This document shows, piece after piece, positions 42,640 through 54,082 of a DNA stretch of 64,000 nt. This DNA comes from Prosapia bicincta (taxonomy: Eukaryota > Arthropoda > Insecta > Hemiptera > Cercopidae). The notes beneath the pieces are model-generated. The model was not told the origin of the DNA. It saw nothing but the letters and a program-made list of their open reading frames with translations, and made no database searches. The DNA lies in assembly GCA_036971475.1 (NCBI GenBank), contig JBAIZL010000008.1, positions 26,907,982 through 26,971,981 on the forward strand, in the 5' to 3' direction. Positions within the stretch are counted from its first letter, which is position 1. Every line of letters begins with the position of its first letter. The position numbers and the translations under genes are program-made.

Positions 42640-44290
42640 AAATGTCCAATTTGAGTCATCAATTTACAGATGCTATAGATGAGTAAATGTAAAAAGACAG
42701 TATTCTCATTACATTTGTGTTCATGTAAGGTATAAACAGAGCAGTATTTCAAAGAGTAGCTTTGAATTAGAAAAATACCACAGGAACAGAGCAAGCTGAC
42801 TTCAGAGGTAAGGAAACTGCCAGTTACAGAGCCGTTTCTTACTATGGATGGGAATAAGAAGTTTATTAAAACACAAATTAAATTTTTCAACTACTGTATT
42901 CAGTTGCTAAAGTAAATCCCTAGAAATAATATCAGAAATTTATGGAAAAAAATACCAAAAATGTTGATTTTCACTAAAGATTTGCATATCAGAACAAATC
43001 AAAAAATATGTAACAAATTTTAATACAAATTTTGCTACAAATCGAAATATCTCCAGTAATTATCTATCAATCAATTTAAAATTCTCACACAATATACTTT
43101 TGACATTTCTAAAAATAAAGAACGTGGGTAGAGCTCTTAGCTATTATAATAAATAAAATGGATGTTTCTTCAAAATAAAAAGTATTTTACAAATTTTTTA
43201 AAATAATAGTTTTAACGTTGCAGCATTATAGCTTTATAAAAAATTTTATCACGTTTTTGTTTGTTTGGTTTTCGTCATATGTGTCTGGAATTTTGCAATC
43301 GAGTTTAAACTAACTTCCCGATAACCTAGGAACTTGAAATTTTAAAGATAGCTCAGAACTTGATGACAATGCAATATTCATTAGGTTTCTTGTCTGTAAG
43401 TTTATTTGAACAAATGTTTAAGCAAATCAAAATTGGACGTTGAGATAAAAACTTGAATTTTTTTTCAAATGCAATGGTTAAAGTCTTATTGCAATATAAA
43501 ACTAGCAATGTGCTTGCCACTCAAACACGATAATAGATTTATTAATTTTTTTTGATTCGTGCATGGCCATCTTTTACCACTACAATTGTTAAAAATAAAA
43601 ACAGAATGGTGGAAAACAGTTCTTTTTGCAATATTTCTGTTTCCAATAAGACATTTTGGAGTTTTAGTGTTACATTAAGTGAGGGTATATTATTTGTGCA
43701 TAATAATATAGGTACAATAAATAATCTACATTTCTAGTGAACAAAATTTAATATGTGTAATTTCATTTGAGCTGATTAGGTTTATGATTTTTTAATGTTA
43801 GTGATAGGCCTAAATCCTATCACAATCATATATAACTGATCTAGGTTTTAAATGACCAGTGAGTTTGTTTTTTTAGCAATAGAGAATTAAATCAGCATAA
43901 AATTGTAAAGAAAATGTATCTGGAATAGATTCTTTTTTTGATTCTGTTAAAATATATTAACATAATTCTAGTCCAGTAACTGTATTTGGTTTGAAATATT
44001 GACAGTTGGAGCAAGGTAAAATTTTACAGTGACTGTAGAATTACTTACAATAAAAACAAATACTAGGAAAAAGTCTTGATTGCAAAAGTTAAACATTTTT
44101 TTTCAGATCCATCAATTCTCACAGACATGCAGATATCTAGCATTTAAATTTTAAAAAAACATGTTATATTTCAAAAATGATGGTAAATTTTTTGTTAAAA
44201 AAGTACAAAAATCACTCGAGAGCTAGATGGAAATCCACAATTTAATTAGTATAGTTACTTCTATTACATTTGAACCAAAGCTACAGGAAT
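42640..44290. other. intergenic, no gene recognised
   Basis: AT-rich. 43290-43440 has a more complex texture that may be an unclassified old repeat; no coding motif. Confidence 0.45.
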
Positions 44291-44315
44291 GAATTATACA
44301 CACACACACACACAC

Positions 44316-46333
44316 TGCAACGTCCCTCCCCAGCTCCTCACCTCTACGTCCTTTACCACCGCATCTCCACGCGGCCGTCTGCTTGCGTTGTTTAAATCCT
44401 TTCTTGCAGAATACTAAAATTTAATTGTTTACAAGAAAACATATTTATAAACAACCAAAACTCTGCCTATCACCCTGCTGGTAAAACCGTGCTAAACTCC
44501 CAGAGTTAAGTGTATGTTTCCTGCTCGTAGGGCCAAACCCACAACAAGCCTATTCCCGCTGACTACTATTTAAAGTACATATAAACCCTCCTAAATAAGT
44601 TTATCAATTGTGTATGGTCTAAGTATAGTCACACATGTCAAATTAATAGTCAGCTGGAAAGAAACACATTTAGAATAATACACATAAAAAACACAGAGTC
44701 TTACCACCTGATGATGATCTGCAGAAACAGCAAGGGAACGTGCAAAATATGATTGTGTTTAAAAAATACCTATTTTAAAAGGCTCCTGTGTCCTCTTAAA
44801 CACAATCTGCCAGTAGATAAATCTCTGGACTTTTATTACAAAAAACCAACTAATCTTTAGGCTAGCTCATTAAATTAGTAGAGCGAAACTCTTTAAAACA
44901 TTAGGCTTTATCTATTGCCATTTAATGAAATTTAATTAAATTTGTTTACTGATTTGATAATCATTTTTATATTAGTTGGAAAAAGCTAAACAGTTTTTAT
45001 TGGTTATTTGACACAGGATGGAATGCAAATAATCTTGATTTTTATGACATATTTAACTCTATTTATTGAAATAAAAAAGAAAATTTATCCTTCAAAATAT
45101 TACACAATTATATTAGCAAAACAATTCACTGAGTTACTTCTTGTTTCTTAAGCTTTAAAAAATTATACTTTGCATATAGTTTGATAACATAGACATAACA
45201 TAAAATTATTTTCAAAATTACACATAATAATATTTTATCTCCTATATGGAATTGGTAAATTCATCTTTTAGGACCCTTAATTTTTAAATTTATAATATTC
45301 GAAAATTTCTCATTTTCTTTAAACAAACGGCTTATGGCCAAAAACCTTTTGTAATTTTAATATTCATTATTTTAAATATTCTGAGCACATAAATTCATTT
45401 ACTTAGCATACAATTTATTAAAATTTTATAAAGAGTGAAGTCATTGTTTTAAGCTTGCAAATTTGTTTGAATTTAATAAAATTAACTAACTAAATTTGAC
45501 GTGACTGATTTCGAATAAAGAAAATGACTTGCCAAAGATGTTCTTGCCGGTCCTTGGGGTCCCTCGTCTGGATTCCCTGGTCCTTGGACACCGGAAGTCG
45601 CCATCCCTGGTTCGTCGGTGGTGGTTTCCCTCTATTCGAGCGTCCTGGAGGCTGAGTCTGGAGCCTTCATCCTTGGTGGTCCTGGATGTCGAAAGCGCTG
45701 AGGTTATCGTCCATCTGGCCTGCTGACGGTTTCTACTCGCGGTCCAGCATAGCGTCCCGCGGCACCTCGTGTTAGAAAATTTTTACAGACTGTCTCTAAA
45801 GGCTTAGAGACCAAGTATATATAGCGGTGAATTTAACCTACCGCACCCCGCCTGCAAGTTTGCTATCGCTCGATTTATTCCTTGTACAGGCAAGTCGGGC
45901 AACGAAACTGTTTTAGCTTGCATAGTTTGATAATTAATTTTAGAACACTGAAAAGTGTCTATTTTATTTAAACGGCTGTAACTTTTTTGTTTCTTAAGTT
46001 TTTTGAATTCTGTTTTCTTTAATGTTCATTCTAGGTTATTGTGGTTCTTTTGAAATGTCGATGAAAGTTCTACGTGGTTTGGTTCGAAAAATAGCTTTTT
46101 TAGGCACTTAGAATTTTTTCGCTTCACTCTCGATGTTCAAATTTAGTTAGTTATTACAACTTTATTTTATAACCTTCTTTAATGTGGCTTAACTATTCTA
46201 TTTACTGTTTTATTTAATTTTTCCCTCTTTAATAATTGTATAATTCCCTACTTGATTATTTTAAAAACAGCTTCATTTCTAAACAACAGGAAATTACTTA
46301 TTTCCCACTTGCGACGGTCTCTCACCCCGTTGC

Positions 46334-46334
<1 letters not shown>
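44316..46334. mobile_element. possible solo LTR (~2.0 kb) inserted in a CA repeat
   Basis: Begins TGCAACG and ends CGTTGCA, short inverted TG...CA termini as in LTRs. CA repeats lie on both sides (44297-44315 and from 46335), so the target duplication (ACAC-type) is hidden in the repeat. The interior has a GC-rich block at 45540-45780 unlike its surroundings, followed by a GTCTCTA/TAGAGAC hairpin and a TATA-like AGTATATATAGC at about 45815. No coding sequence. The call is inference from the ends and promoter-like features. Confidence 0.45.

Positions 46335-46407
<73 letters not shown>
46335..46407. repeat. (CA)n-(TA)n compound microsatellite
   Basis: About 35 bp CA followed by about 38 bp TA. 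Confidence 0.95.
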
Positions 46408-46408
<1 letters not shown>

Positions 46409-46411
<3 letters not shown>

Positions 46412-46523
46412 GTTAATATATTACTATTGTAAGTAATTTTATCCACCATTAAGTGCAATGATTTTACCTTAATGGTAAATTAATGGTGGATAAAATTACT
46501 TACAATAGTAATATTTTAACTTC
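46409..46523. repeat. near-perfect hairpin between TA microsatellites
   Basis: GAAGTTAATATATTACTATT and the inverted match ending TAATATTTTAACTTC; arms about 50 bp, inner part TTATCCACCATTA / TAATGGTGGATAA. The following AAAGTCAGTGCAACGGAAA is shared with 19600-19620. Confidence 0.85.
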
Positions 46524-46569
46524 ATAAAGTCAGTGCAACGGAAAAACAATGGATAACGTAAAATATCAA

Positions 46570-46671
<102 letters not shown>

Positions 46672-46704
46672 TATGGTGATATGTTTTCTTGTAATATAGT
46701 TAGT

Positions 46705-46958
46705 AAATTAAAAATATTTCAAAAACAAGAATACTTTTAATGAATATATTTATTCAAAGCTGTTCGCTGATAAAATAGTACCAGCATCTTCAGGAAAATA
46801 ATTATCTAATAAAATATTTTTACAAAATTCCGCAATTTCGTAAAAATATTTTATTAGATAATTATTTTCCTGAAGATGCTGGTACTATTTTATCGGCAAA
46901 AAGCTTTGAATAAATATTTTCATTAAAAGTATTCTTGTTTTTGAAATATTTTTAATTT
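46705..46958. repeat. ~120-bp-arm perfect foldback
   Basis: Arms around a short CGCAATTTCG centre: left contains GATAAAATAGTACCAGCATC and TTCAGGAAAATAATTATC; right is the inverse with GCTGGTACTATTTTATCGGC. CCTGAAGATGCTGG followed by CGGCAAAA again recalls the CTGA-stem-AAA layout of PLE ends. TA repeats on both sides. Confidence 0.85.
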
Positions 46959-46959
46959 A

Positions 46960-46966
<7 letters not shown>

Positions 46967-47022
<56 letters not shown>
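46967..47022. repeat. (TA)n microsatellite
   Basis: TA run right of the foldback. Confidence 0.95.
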
Positions 47023-47026
<4 letters not shown>

Positions 47027-47631
47027 CTTTGCAACACTATTTTCTAGTATTCACTTGTCACTTTCACTACTTAAACAAGAATCTTACTTAGTATTTATGC
47101 AAGTTAACTTTCATAGGAGTATATAATGAGTAAATGAAGGGTTCTAAAGTGAAAATGGAAAGTTTGGCAATTAATTCATTTTAAAATTAACAATAAAAGT
47201 TATGAAAAGTTAAACTTGGAAAACCAAAGAACATAAGTTAAATAATTATCAAAATTTAGAACCTTATTATTTTAAATATATAAAAATCAAGTGAACTCGA
47301 CCTTCAACCTACAAGAAATGTAGTCTATCGCATCATGTGATGGACGGAAATGGAATCAGCATGGAGTGAAATAAGATGAAAATCTAATTAGAAGAAATCT
47401 AGCACTCTAGATTTCACACAAATAAAAATAATAAATTAAATTCTGTTGGGGTTAAATTGTTGAAAACATTTAATTCTTTTTGAATAGATTCTTAATATTA
47501 AATTGTTGTTGTTTTCACAATGGTTTTACTGAACATTAGATAAAATGTAAAATATATTAAACCTAACACTTTATCTCTGTATCATATGGAACAAAGATGA
47601 CAGATGTGTGAAGTTTTAAAACCGTAAACGA
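47023..47631. other. intergenic, nothing recognised
   Basis: AT-rich without supported features. Confidence 0.5.
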
Positions 47632-47870
47632 ATTACAATGAAAATATTGGAAAGAACCCTGATTTCACAAAAATAATCAAATAAAACAAGTTACTTAAGA
47701 TTAAATCCTTATGTACATTTCAATGACCATGACATCATCAACAGAGGGTCTGATACAAAACTGCAAACAAGAAGTTACAAACTAAAGTTATTGGAATGTA
47801 CATAAAGGTTTAATCTTAAGTAACTTGTTTTATTTGTTATTGGGATTATTTCCAATATTTTCATTGTAAT
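47632..47870. repeat. foldback repeat with ~90-bp arms
   Basis: ATTACAATGAAAATATTGGA and AAACAAGTTACTTAAGATTA on the left are inverted on the right (TAATCTTAAGTAACTTGTTT, TCCAATATTTTCATTGTAAT). The centre has CATGACATCATCAACAGAGG. Confidence 0.85.
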
Positions 47871-48750
47871 ATATTGTACCACGGTGATCTTGATTATTGT
47901 ATACCATAAACAATTGTTTAGAAATATAGTGAAGTTTAAGGGACAGGCATATTAAAATTAAATGTGGATAGTTTGATATATTACAAAATTTTAGAAAGGG
48001 TTCAAATATTTAAAAGATGATGCGATAAAAGAGTAAAGGTCTTTCAAAACAAGAAAATGAACTTGCATTAAATAATTTTTGAAAAAGTCAAGACATAAAT
48101 AAGTGGTGTTCCCGTTTAAAATAAAGTATAAATGATGAAAAATAAAATGAAGAGTTTTAGAGTTATTTTTAAGAGAGAGCTCTTGTAGAAATTTTTGATT
48201 GAAAATACAAACCTAAATGAATTTGTTTAGTTTAATATAGAAGGTTTTACACATTCAGTAAGATTTTGAATACTACATATTGAGATAATTTGTTCATTCA
48301 TTACAAGTTGTTTAAGGACATACAAGAATAAGTCGGGAATTATTTCAAATGAACTAAGACAGTAAACAAACAAACTTTCAGGTTATATAACTTAGGTAGA
48401 GAAACAAAAGTAAATGGATTTAGGCTGATTTTAATCTAAAAATAAATAGAAATTAGAAAAAATTTTAAACTAAACCTAATATTATTCAAATATTGAAGAA
48501 GGTTATCACAACTGTGTGACTTTAAGAGTAAAATATAATTAATGAGACATAAATTGATTAATATTCATGTAAGGCTTTTATTTTAAAAATCATTTTCATT
48601 GCTTTTTTTGTAATTACAATAGATATGAATAGCTGTGGGAATAACCTAAATAAAAAATAACATTTTTTTATATATCTTTGTGAGCAGAAAATAGGTGAAA
48701 ATTTAAAAACTTGCAGTTTTTTAGTTGTACATTTTGAGGTTTTTTAAAAA
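47871..48750. other. intergenic, nothing recognised
   Basis: AT-rich without supported features. Confidence 0.5.
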
Positions 48751-48751
48751 C

Positions 48752-48908
48752 TACTACTATTGGTATCACTTGGCAAAAAACCACTACTCGCTGATATTTT
48801 CCAGCAGTCATGTTTCACACTAGGTCAGTGTATTGTTCAATGCTGTGAGACATGGACAAGGTATGACAGTAAGCAGTGGTTTTTGCCTAGTGATACCAAA
48901 AGTAGTAA
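48752..48908. repeat. foldback repeat, family C, shortened copy
   Basis: GGTATCACTTGGCAAAAAAC and GTTTTTGCCTAGTGATACC ends with AGGTCAGTGTATTGTTCAAT inside; the right arm is mostly deleted. Confidence 0.8.
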
Positions 48909-49060
48909 TGAAAATTTTATTTCAGAAATTTTTTTTTCCAAAAAGAAGTTACATACATTAAGGAATACTCTTTAGAAATAAGGTTCAAATTTTTGAAGTT
49001 ATGAAACATGTTTATGCATTTAAACATTTAAATATGTAAGTTATATTTCTCAATATACAG

Positions 49061-49658
49061 TATGTGCCAAAATAAACAGTATTGAAACTGAATTAACCTT
49101 CTCGATCAGCTGTACTGATTTTTGATGTTGCAGCTATCTACTTTTTTAAGTTACTGTCTGTTGACATGGTACTAACTACTGCAGGAAAAACTTTTATAGC
49201 AGAGCATTATTTTCATTCACAATGGTTACAGCAAGATCGCCCAACCAGCCACACTGACTTAGACAACATTGCTTTCCTTCAAGAAACTTTTGGCAACCAT
49301 ATCATCTCCCTTAGAACCAACTTTCTTTACCTAGCCCATTCCCAAAATCTTACACCACCTGATGCCTACCTCTGGGGAATGATGAAGGAGAAGATTTTAC
49401 TTGTAACCCACCAACCACCATCTAACTACAGAAAGATAACCCTGTGTATAGCGAGCATAAAACACCTCTTGACAACGAACGATTAACCTCATGAAAAACC
49501 TTCAAGAATGATATAAGTATTGCCTCAAATTGAATGGAGTTCAAATAGAACATGTTTATACCCGAATCGAACAGTTTTAGCTTCTTTTCATTTGTATGAT
49601 AATTAAAATAAAATAAAATCTTACAACTGTTTCAGAACTGTTTATTTTGGCCGATATG
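49061..49658 (+). mobile_element. mariner-type element, ~600 bp, truncated, with TIRs
   Basis: The left end TATGTGCCAAAATAAACAGT and the right end, read inverted, CATATCGGCCAAAATAAACA share about 25 bp of terminal inverted repeat around GCCAAAATAAACAGT. Only the C-terminal part of a transposase is left between them, so this is an internally deleted copy. Confidence 0.82.
49166..49486 (+). pseudogene. mariner/Tc1-type transposase, C-terminal part
   Basis: 'WLQQDRPTSHTD' holds the second catalytic Asp (family QQDgAt.H) and 'LTPPDAYLWGMMKEKI' the third (SPDLtP.D.fLWG.lK). 'FGNHIISLRTNF' lies between, matching f..riIS.....WP. 107 codons including the stop; the N-terminal DNA-binding part and first Asp are missing. 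Confidence 0.8.
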
Positions 49659-49688
49659 GTTTATGTTATGTAGGTTATTGTCAATTTA

Positions 49689-49780
49689 TATATATGTGTG
49701 TGTGTGTGTGCGCGCGTGCGTGCGTGTGTGTGTGTGTGTGGGTGGGTGCGTGCTTGCGTAAGTGAGTGCGCGTGTGTGTT
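49689..49780. repeat. (GT)n/(GC) complex microsatellite
   Basis: Interrupted TG run with CGCGCG and TGCGTGCG variants. Confidence 0.9.
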
Positions 49781-50370
49781 ATAAAGGTTGTAATTACAAA
49801 CCACGTTACTTTAGATAAGTACTCTAATGCTTCAAAAGTGAGTTATAGTAAACAGGGCAAAAAGACTTGAATGTTTCATTAAAAACTTATAACTTGTATT
49901 TATTAAATATAACGTTTTTTTCACATAGAAATCTTAGATAAAATTCAAACCAACTAAAATGTTAAAACAGTGCCAAATTTTTATTTTTGGAATTAAAAAC
50001 AGTGTTTTTACTAACTTGGAAACTAAAGTAATTTTTTTTTACATAAATCAACTTTTTTTGTTCAGTTCTTGAAATCTGTAATGCTTGATTTTCTGCCAAA
50101 CCACTGTACATAACCTATTGCACAGGATCTATGACTCACACTCTCCTGTGGAATACTCATTGTTTTATTTTTTTTATCTTTATATACATTGTAAAAATTC
50201 TTAATTGAAATAGACTTATAAGGCAATAGAAAATTTATTTGTATACACTAATTAAACGCTAGTCTGTTTCACGTGCAGCACACTGAGGGTTAATAGTAAT
50301 TAAATTATAAATTTAGGCCATAACATTTTCACAACACCAAAACCACTGCTGCCTAGTTTAACAGAATCCA
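49781..50370. other. intergenic, nothing recognised
   Basis: AT-rich without supported features. Confidence 0.5.
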
Positions 50371-50440
50371 TGCTAAACACTGATTAAGATCTCTTAATGA
50401 GATAAAAAATATTATGTCTCAATAAGTTTTCATAAATTCA
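50371..50440 (+). repeat. decayed family A fragment
   Basis: ACACTGATTAAGATCTCTTA then TGTCTCAATAAGTTTTCATA aligns with CACTGATGAAGATCGC...CTGTCTCAGTAAGTTTTCAC at 38480-38534. The heptamer and GAAA are no longer intact. Confidence 0.55.
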
Positions 50441-51590
50441 CTTGATATAGGTTTGTAAGTAATTTATAAAAGTTTAAAGGTAATGGTTTTGCTAATCATC
50501 ATGGACAGCAAAATCCAGGAATGCAATTGAAATTGATAGCTATTTTAACAAAAATGTATTTTGTATTTAAAAAATTAATAAATAGACCGATTTGTGTAGT
50601 ATGAATTATAATATAATTATTACAGATATATTATTATTTATTATTATTATCAAATTTCGAAATAGACAATTTTTTGGTGTGGTGTACAGTTTTGAATTAC
50701 ACATTTTACAGTAACACTGTGGGGTAATTTGTTACCTCATAAGTTTATTTTTTATGTAAGATTTAACATCAATCCCATGCATTTATTTTTTCATACATAG
50801 ATCATGTATGAATCATTTTTTAAACACATTTTTTTGAGCATGTCAGTACTTTCTCTTTGTCTTAGAAGCTTTCAATTCTCTTGACATATTTGTCATACAT
50901 ACTCATTTGTAAATATTTATGCTCAACTTTGTTAAGTTTAAGGATGAACAGTTGCACGTGTGATTGAATGAAGTCGAAAGTGTAAATGAAAGGGATTGGG
51001 CACTCAAAGATTTAAATGAACAAATAGAAGACTTTCTTGATTAATATCCTGAAGGTAATTCAGGTAAGAGTATACAATTCTCTAAATAACAGCACTGATG
51101 TCAAAGCTATGAAACAAGAAAAAGATCTAGTAATGGTACTTACTAGCATTAATAGATGTGAGTTCTTCACTGGTGAGGGTAAGGAAACACAGCCCTGGCT
51201 AGAAACTTACATAGCTTGTACATCTTGCTGTACATTATAGATGAGACTATATAATATTACATCTAGGTTTTTGGTCAATAATAAATACTAAAATATTTGT
51301 ATCTGACAACTTTGGGTTTAGAGTTATGTTGATTTCATATATAGATCAAACTGATGCTATTATAGAATAGAATATAACTTGATGAAATACATGATAGCAT
51401 GTGACTGTTTTAAAATTCCTTTTATTAGATCACACTCTCTTGATATGTATATTATACAAAATTTCAATATTTAATAAAATACGTTTTTATTCATCCAATC
51501 AAATTCAAATAAATTTTTTTAAATCTATAGTAAATGACAATTGATGTGAACACAGTTTTCTCCAATATTTATCCAATAATTAAATTGTAA
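50441..51590. other. intergenic, nothing recognised
   Basis: The frame 51037-51240 has no motif; left uncalled. Confidence 0.45.
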
Positions 51591-51593
51591 AAT

Positions 51594-51668
51594 TCGTGGG
51601 GTCCATCTGGATTTGAACTGAGACTCTTCATATTTGAAGTCTAGCGTGCCTTGGCACTTTGCCAATTT
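51594..51668 (-). other. tRNA-like sequence (pseudo-tRNA or SINE head)
   Basis: On the minus strand, TTGGCAAAGTGCC resembles an internal A box (TRGYnnAGTGG) and AGTTCAAATCC a B box (GGTTCRANTCC), about 35 nt apart, ending GGACCCCACGA. Arms pair poorly (T stem about 3 of 5), so it is not an intact tRNA gene. It looks like the pol III promoter head of a SINE or a pseudo-tRNA. Confidence 0.45.
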
Positions 51669-52097
51669 TCTAATACCTAGAAATATATTTCTTAAAGATG
51701 TATATGAATTTGTTTCCCTTCATCTGGTTATCGTCGAAACCTCCATTGCACAACCTTAAACTGTTGCCATGGTTACTACACAATATCATAAATAGAGCTC
51801 TAGGGTAACTAAAATAAAATATTTTTTGTTAACCTCACTGGTAATTTACTTTAAACAATTTTTTTACATTACTTGTTTATTTTAAAGTCACATACTGTTC
51901 TATTTCTATTTTGAATTGGTTTTACTCTTAATTTTATATCTGTAATATGTAAAATTTATAATATGTATTTACATATGTTTTATAATTTATAAGAGAAAAG
52001 GATGTAATAGAAATAAAGTGTGATTAGTTGCATAAAGAATTAACTTCAGCATGACAAACAGAACCTATAATTTTGTTATCTTCCATCCTGGAATATA
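51669..52097. other. left flank of the satellite array
   Basis: Unique AT-rich sequence; homology to the satellite starts abruptly at 52098. Confidence 0.6.
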
Positions 52098-54082
52098 ATC
52101 TCTGTTAATATTCAGCCAAACAAGATGTTTGTTATACGAAACGAAAGACGAAAGTCTATATTTGTATTCAAAGTTTTAAGTTTAAGAATACCATCAACGG
52201 CCTTTGAGTAATTGGCCCGAGAAAATGAGTAATTTTCGACTTTTGCGAGATAAGAAGGGGGTACCCTTCAAATTATCCTAAATTTCAATGAAAAATCGGA
52301 TTTTGAGTTATATACATAGATTGACGCAGCTTCTAACGTATATTGACGTGGTGCCAATAGTTTTTCAAAATTTTGCCTTGTTCTTGAGTTATTGGCATTT
52401 TTGTGTAAGTAAATTATAGTTACGATGTACTGACAGGTGCTGCTACAAGCGGATTTCTGTTGAACTATTAAACACACGAATGCTTCAAACAGCACTAAAT
52501 TAAATAATTACTAGATTTATAGAGCCAATTACTCAAAACCCGTTATATATTCCTTAACATTGAAGACAAAAACGGAAAATATACATTTTCCTCTTTCATT
52601 CAGTATAAAAAAATCTTGATGTGATAAAAATTTAAAGAATAATGACGATTTGAAAACTACCCTGCATGTCGTTGCTTGCTAATGTATTTCGACTGTTCTT
52701 ATCGCCCTATCCTAAGACCGTGTAACTCTTAAACAGTTCTAGATATCGGGAATGACACATAGCCCATATATCAAGATAGTAGGAAAAAAGGCAGAAATAA
52801 AGTCCGAAACTTGATCACAATAGTATTTACCATTATTCTAGGAAGATGAGTTCAAACACCTAGATTCATGTTTACAGCATTACAGGTTTGTTGCTATAAT
52901 TGCGATTTCATAAAATGAAGGCGCCAATTTCACACAACATTGATATAACTGTTACTTGCATTGGCTCTGTCGATAACCAAATGTTTTCAGAACATGTGAA
53001 ATATTTCTCCCATCCTAAAGCCTCCGATAGAGAGTCTGTCTATATTTAAGTACGCGATCCTGCACACATGATGTCATCATCCCTGTTTCTTTATTCTACC
53101 CTACCTCCTACCCTGAAGTAATATGTTTATGCAACTATATCTGCAGACATCTTGACTGTTATTTTGTTTTAATTTACAGAAAAAATTAATATTGTTTTGA
53201 TATTGTAAGAAAGAGCTTTTTCAAGTGAAACCTTTTATAGCGACGCCTACATAAACTTATTGGAAGGATATAACAATTTCTCGTCAGTATATTTTCCGTC
53301 AAGTTACGCTATGAATCACATCAAAATGAATTAAATGATAACACATGATTTCATATTTCAGTTAATTTTGTGCTATAAGTTATAGTGTAAAACAATTGTT
53401 TTTAAACACGTAGGTTATGTTACAAATTTTATTGAACATTGTTAAGGAAAAAGGTTATTATTAAATAGTTTTCATCAACTAAGTTTCACTGAAAGTAATG
53501 GACTACAAAGCTCAAGGGTTTTGATCAGTTAATCAATATATTAAATTATTTTAATTTCGGTATTTACAATACAAATAACTCAATATAACGTTAACAATAA
53601 GTTGTGTATTTTCATTTCTACAAATAAAAAAATATAGAATTTTTGCTTTCATTTAGTATAGAAAAAAGCTAGTTGTGATGAATAATTAAAATATATGATT
53701 GTTTTAAAAATGCCTTTTATATTGCTGCTTTAACACGTAGTCTTGATGTGATTTATCACTTTAAAAGCGTAAAACTCTTAATACATCAGACATATCAGTC
53801 TTAAATGTTTGTCATTTGGTTTACTTAGTCATTTTTCATCGTTATAGTTATAGAAAAGTGTTAAAAAAAGAAAAAAATGCATTTTTTCAAAATACCTATA
53901 TTTCAAGAAAATTAATTTTTATATACATCTGAAGATAGGAAATCATTATCGAAACAACTTGTGAAAATTTGAATTTGATATCTTAAACGGTTTATGAAGT
54001 ATACGCGTTTAAAGTGATAAAAATACAGCCTGATTTTACATTTCCAGGTTTGCACGATGCAAGCCCTTTTTAAAACAGTCAT
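52098..54082. repeat. satellite unit 1 (edge unit, most divergent)
   Basis: 1985 bp. Private variants include TGTTTGTTATACG (others TTTCTTATACG), AAACAGTTC (others AAGCAGTTC), GATATCTTAAACGG (others GATATCGTAAACGG after unit 2) and AGTCTTGATG (others AGTCTGGATG). Greater divergence at an array edge is usual. Confidence 0.97.

Noticed and set aside
52268..52495. 75-codon minus-strand frame, identical in all six satellite units
   Set aside because: It recurs only because the unit is homogenised; no signal peptide, motif, start context or splice signal supports a gene. The lack of change is noted as a finding about the DNA segment instead.
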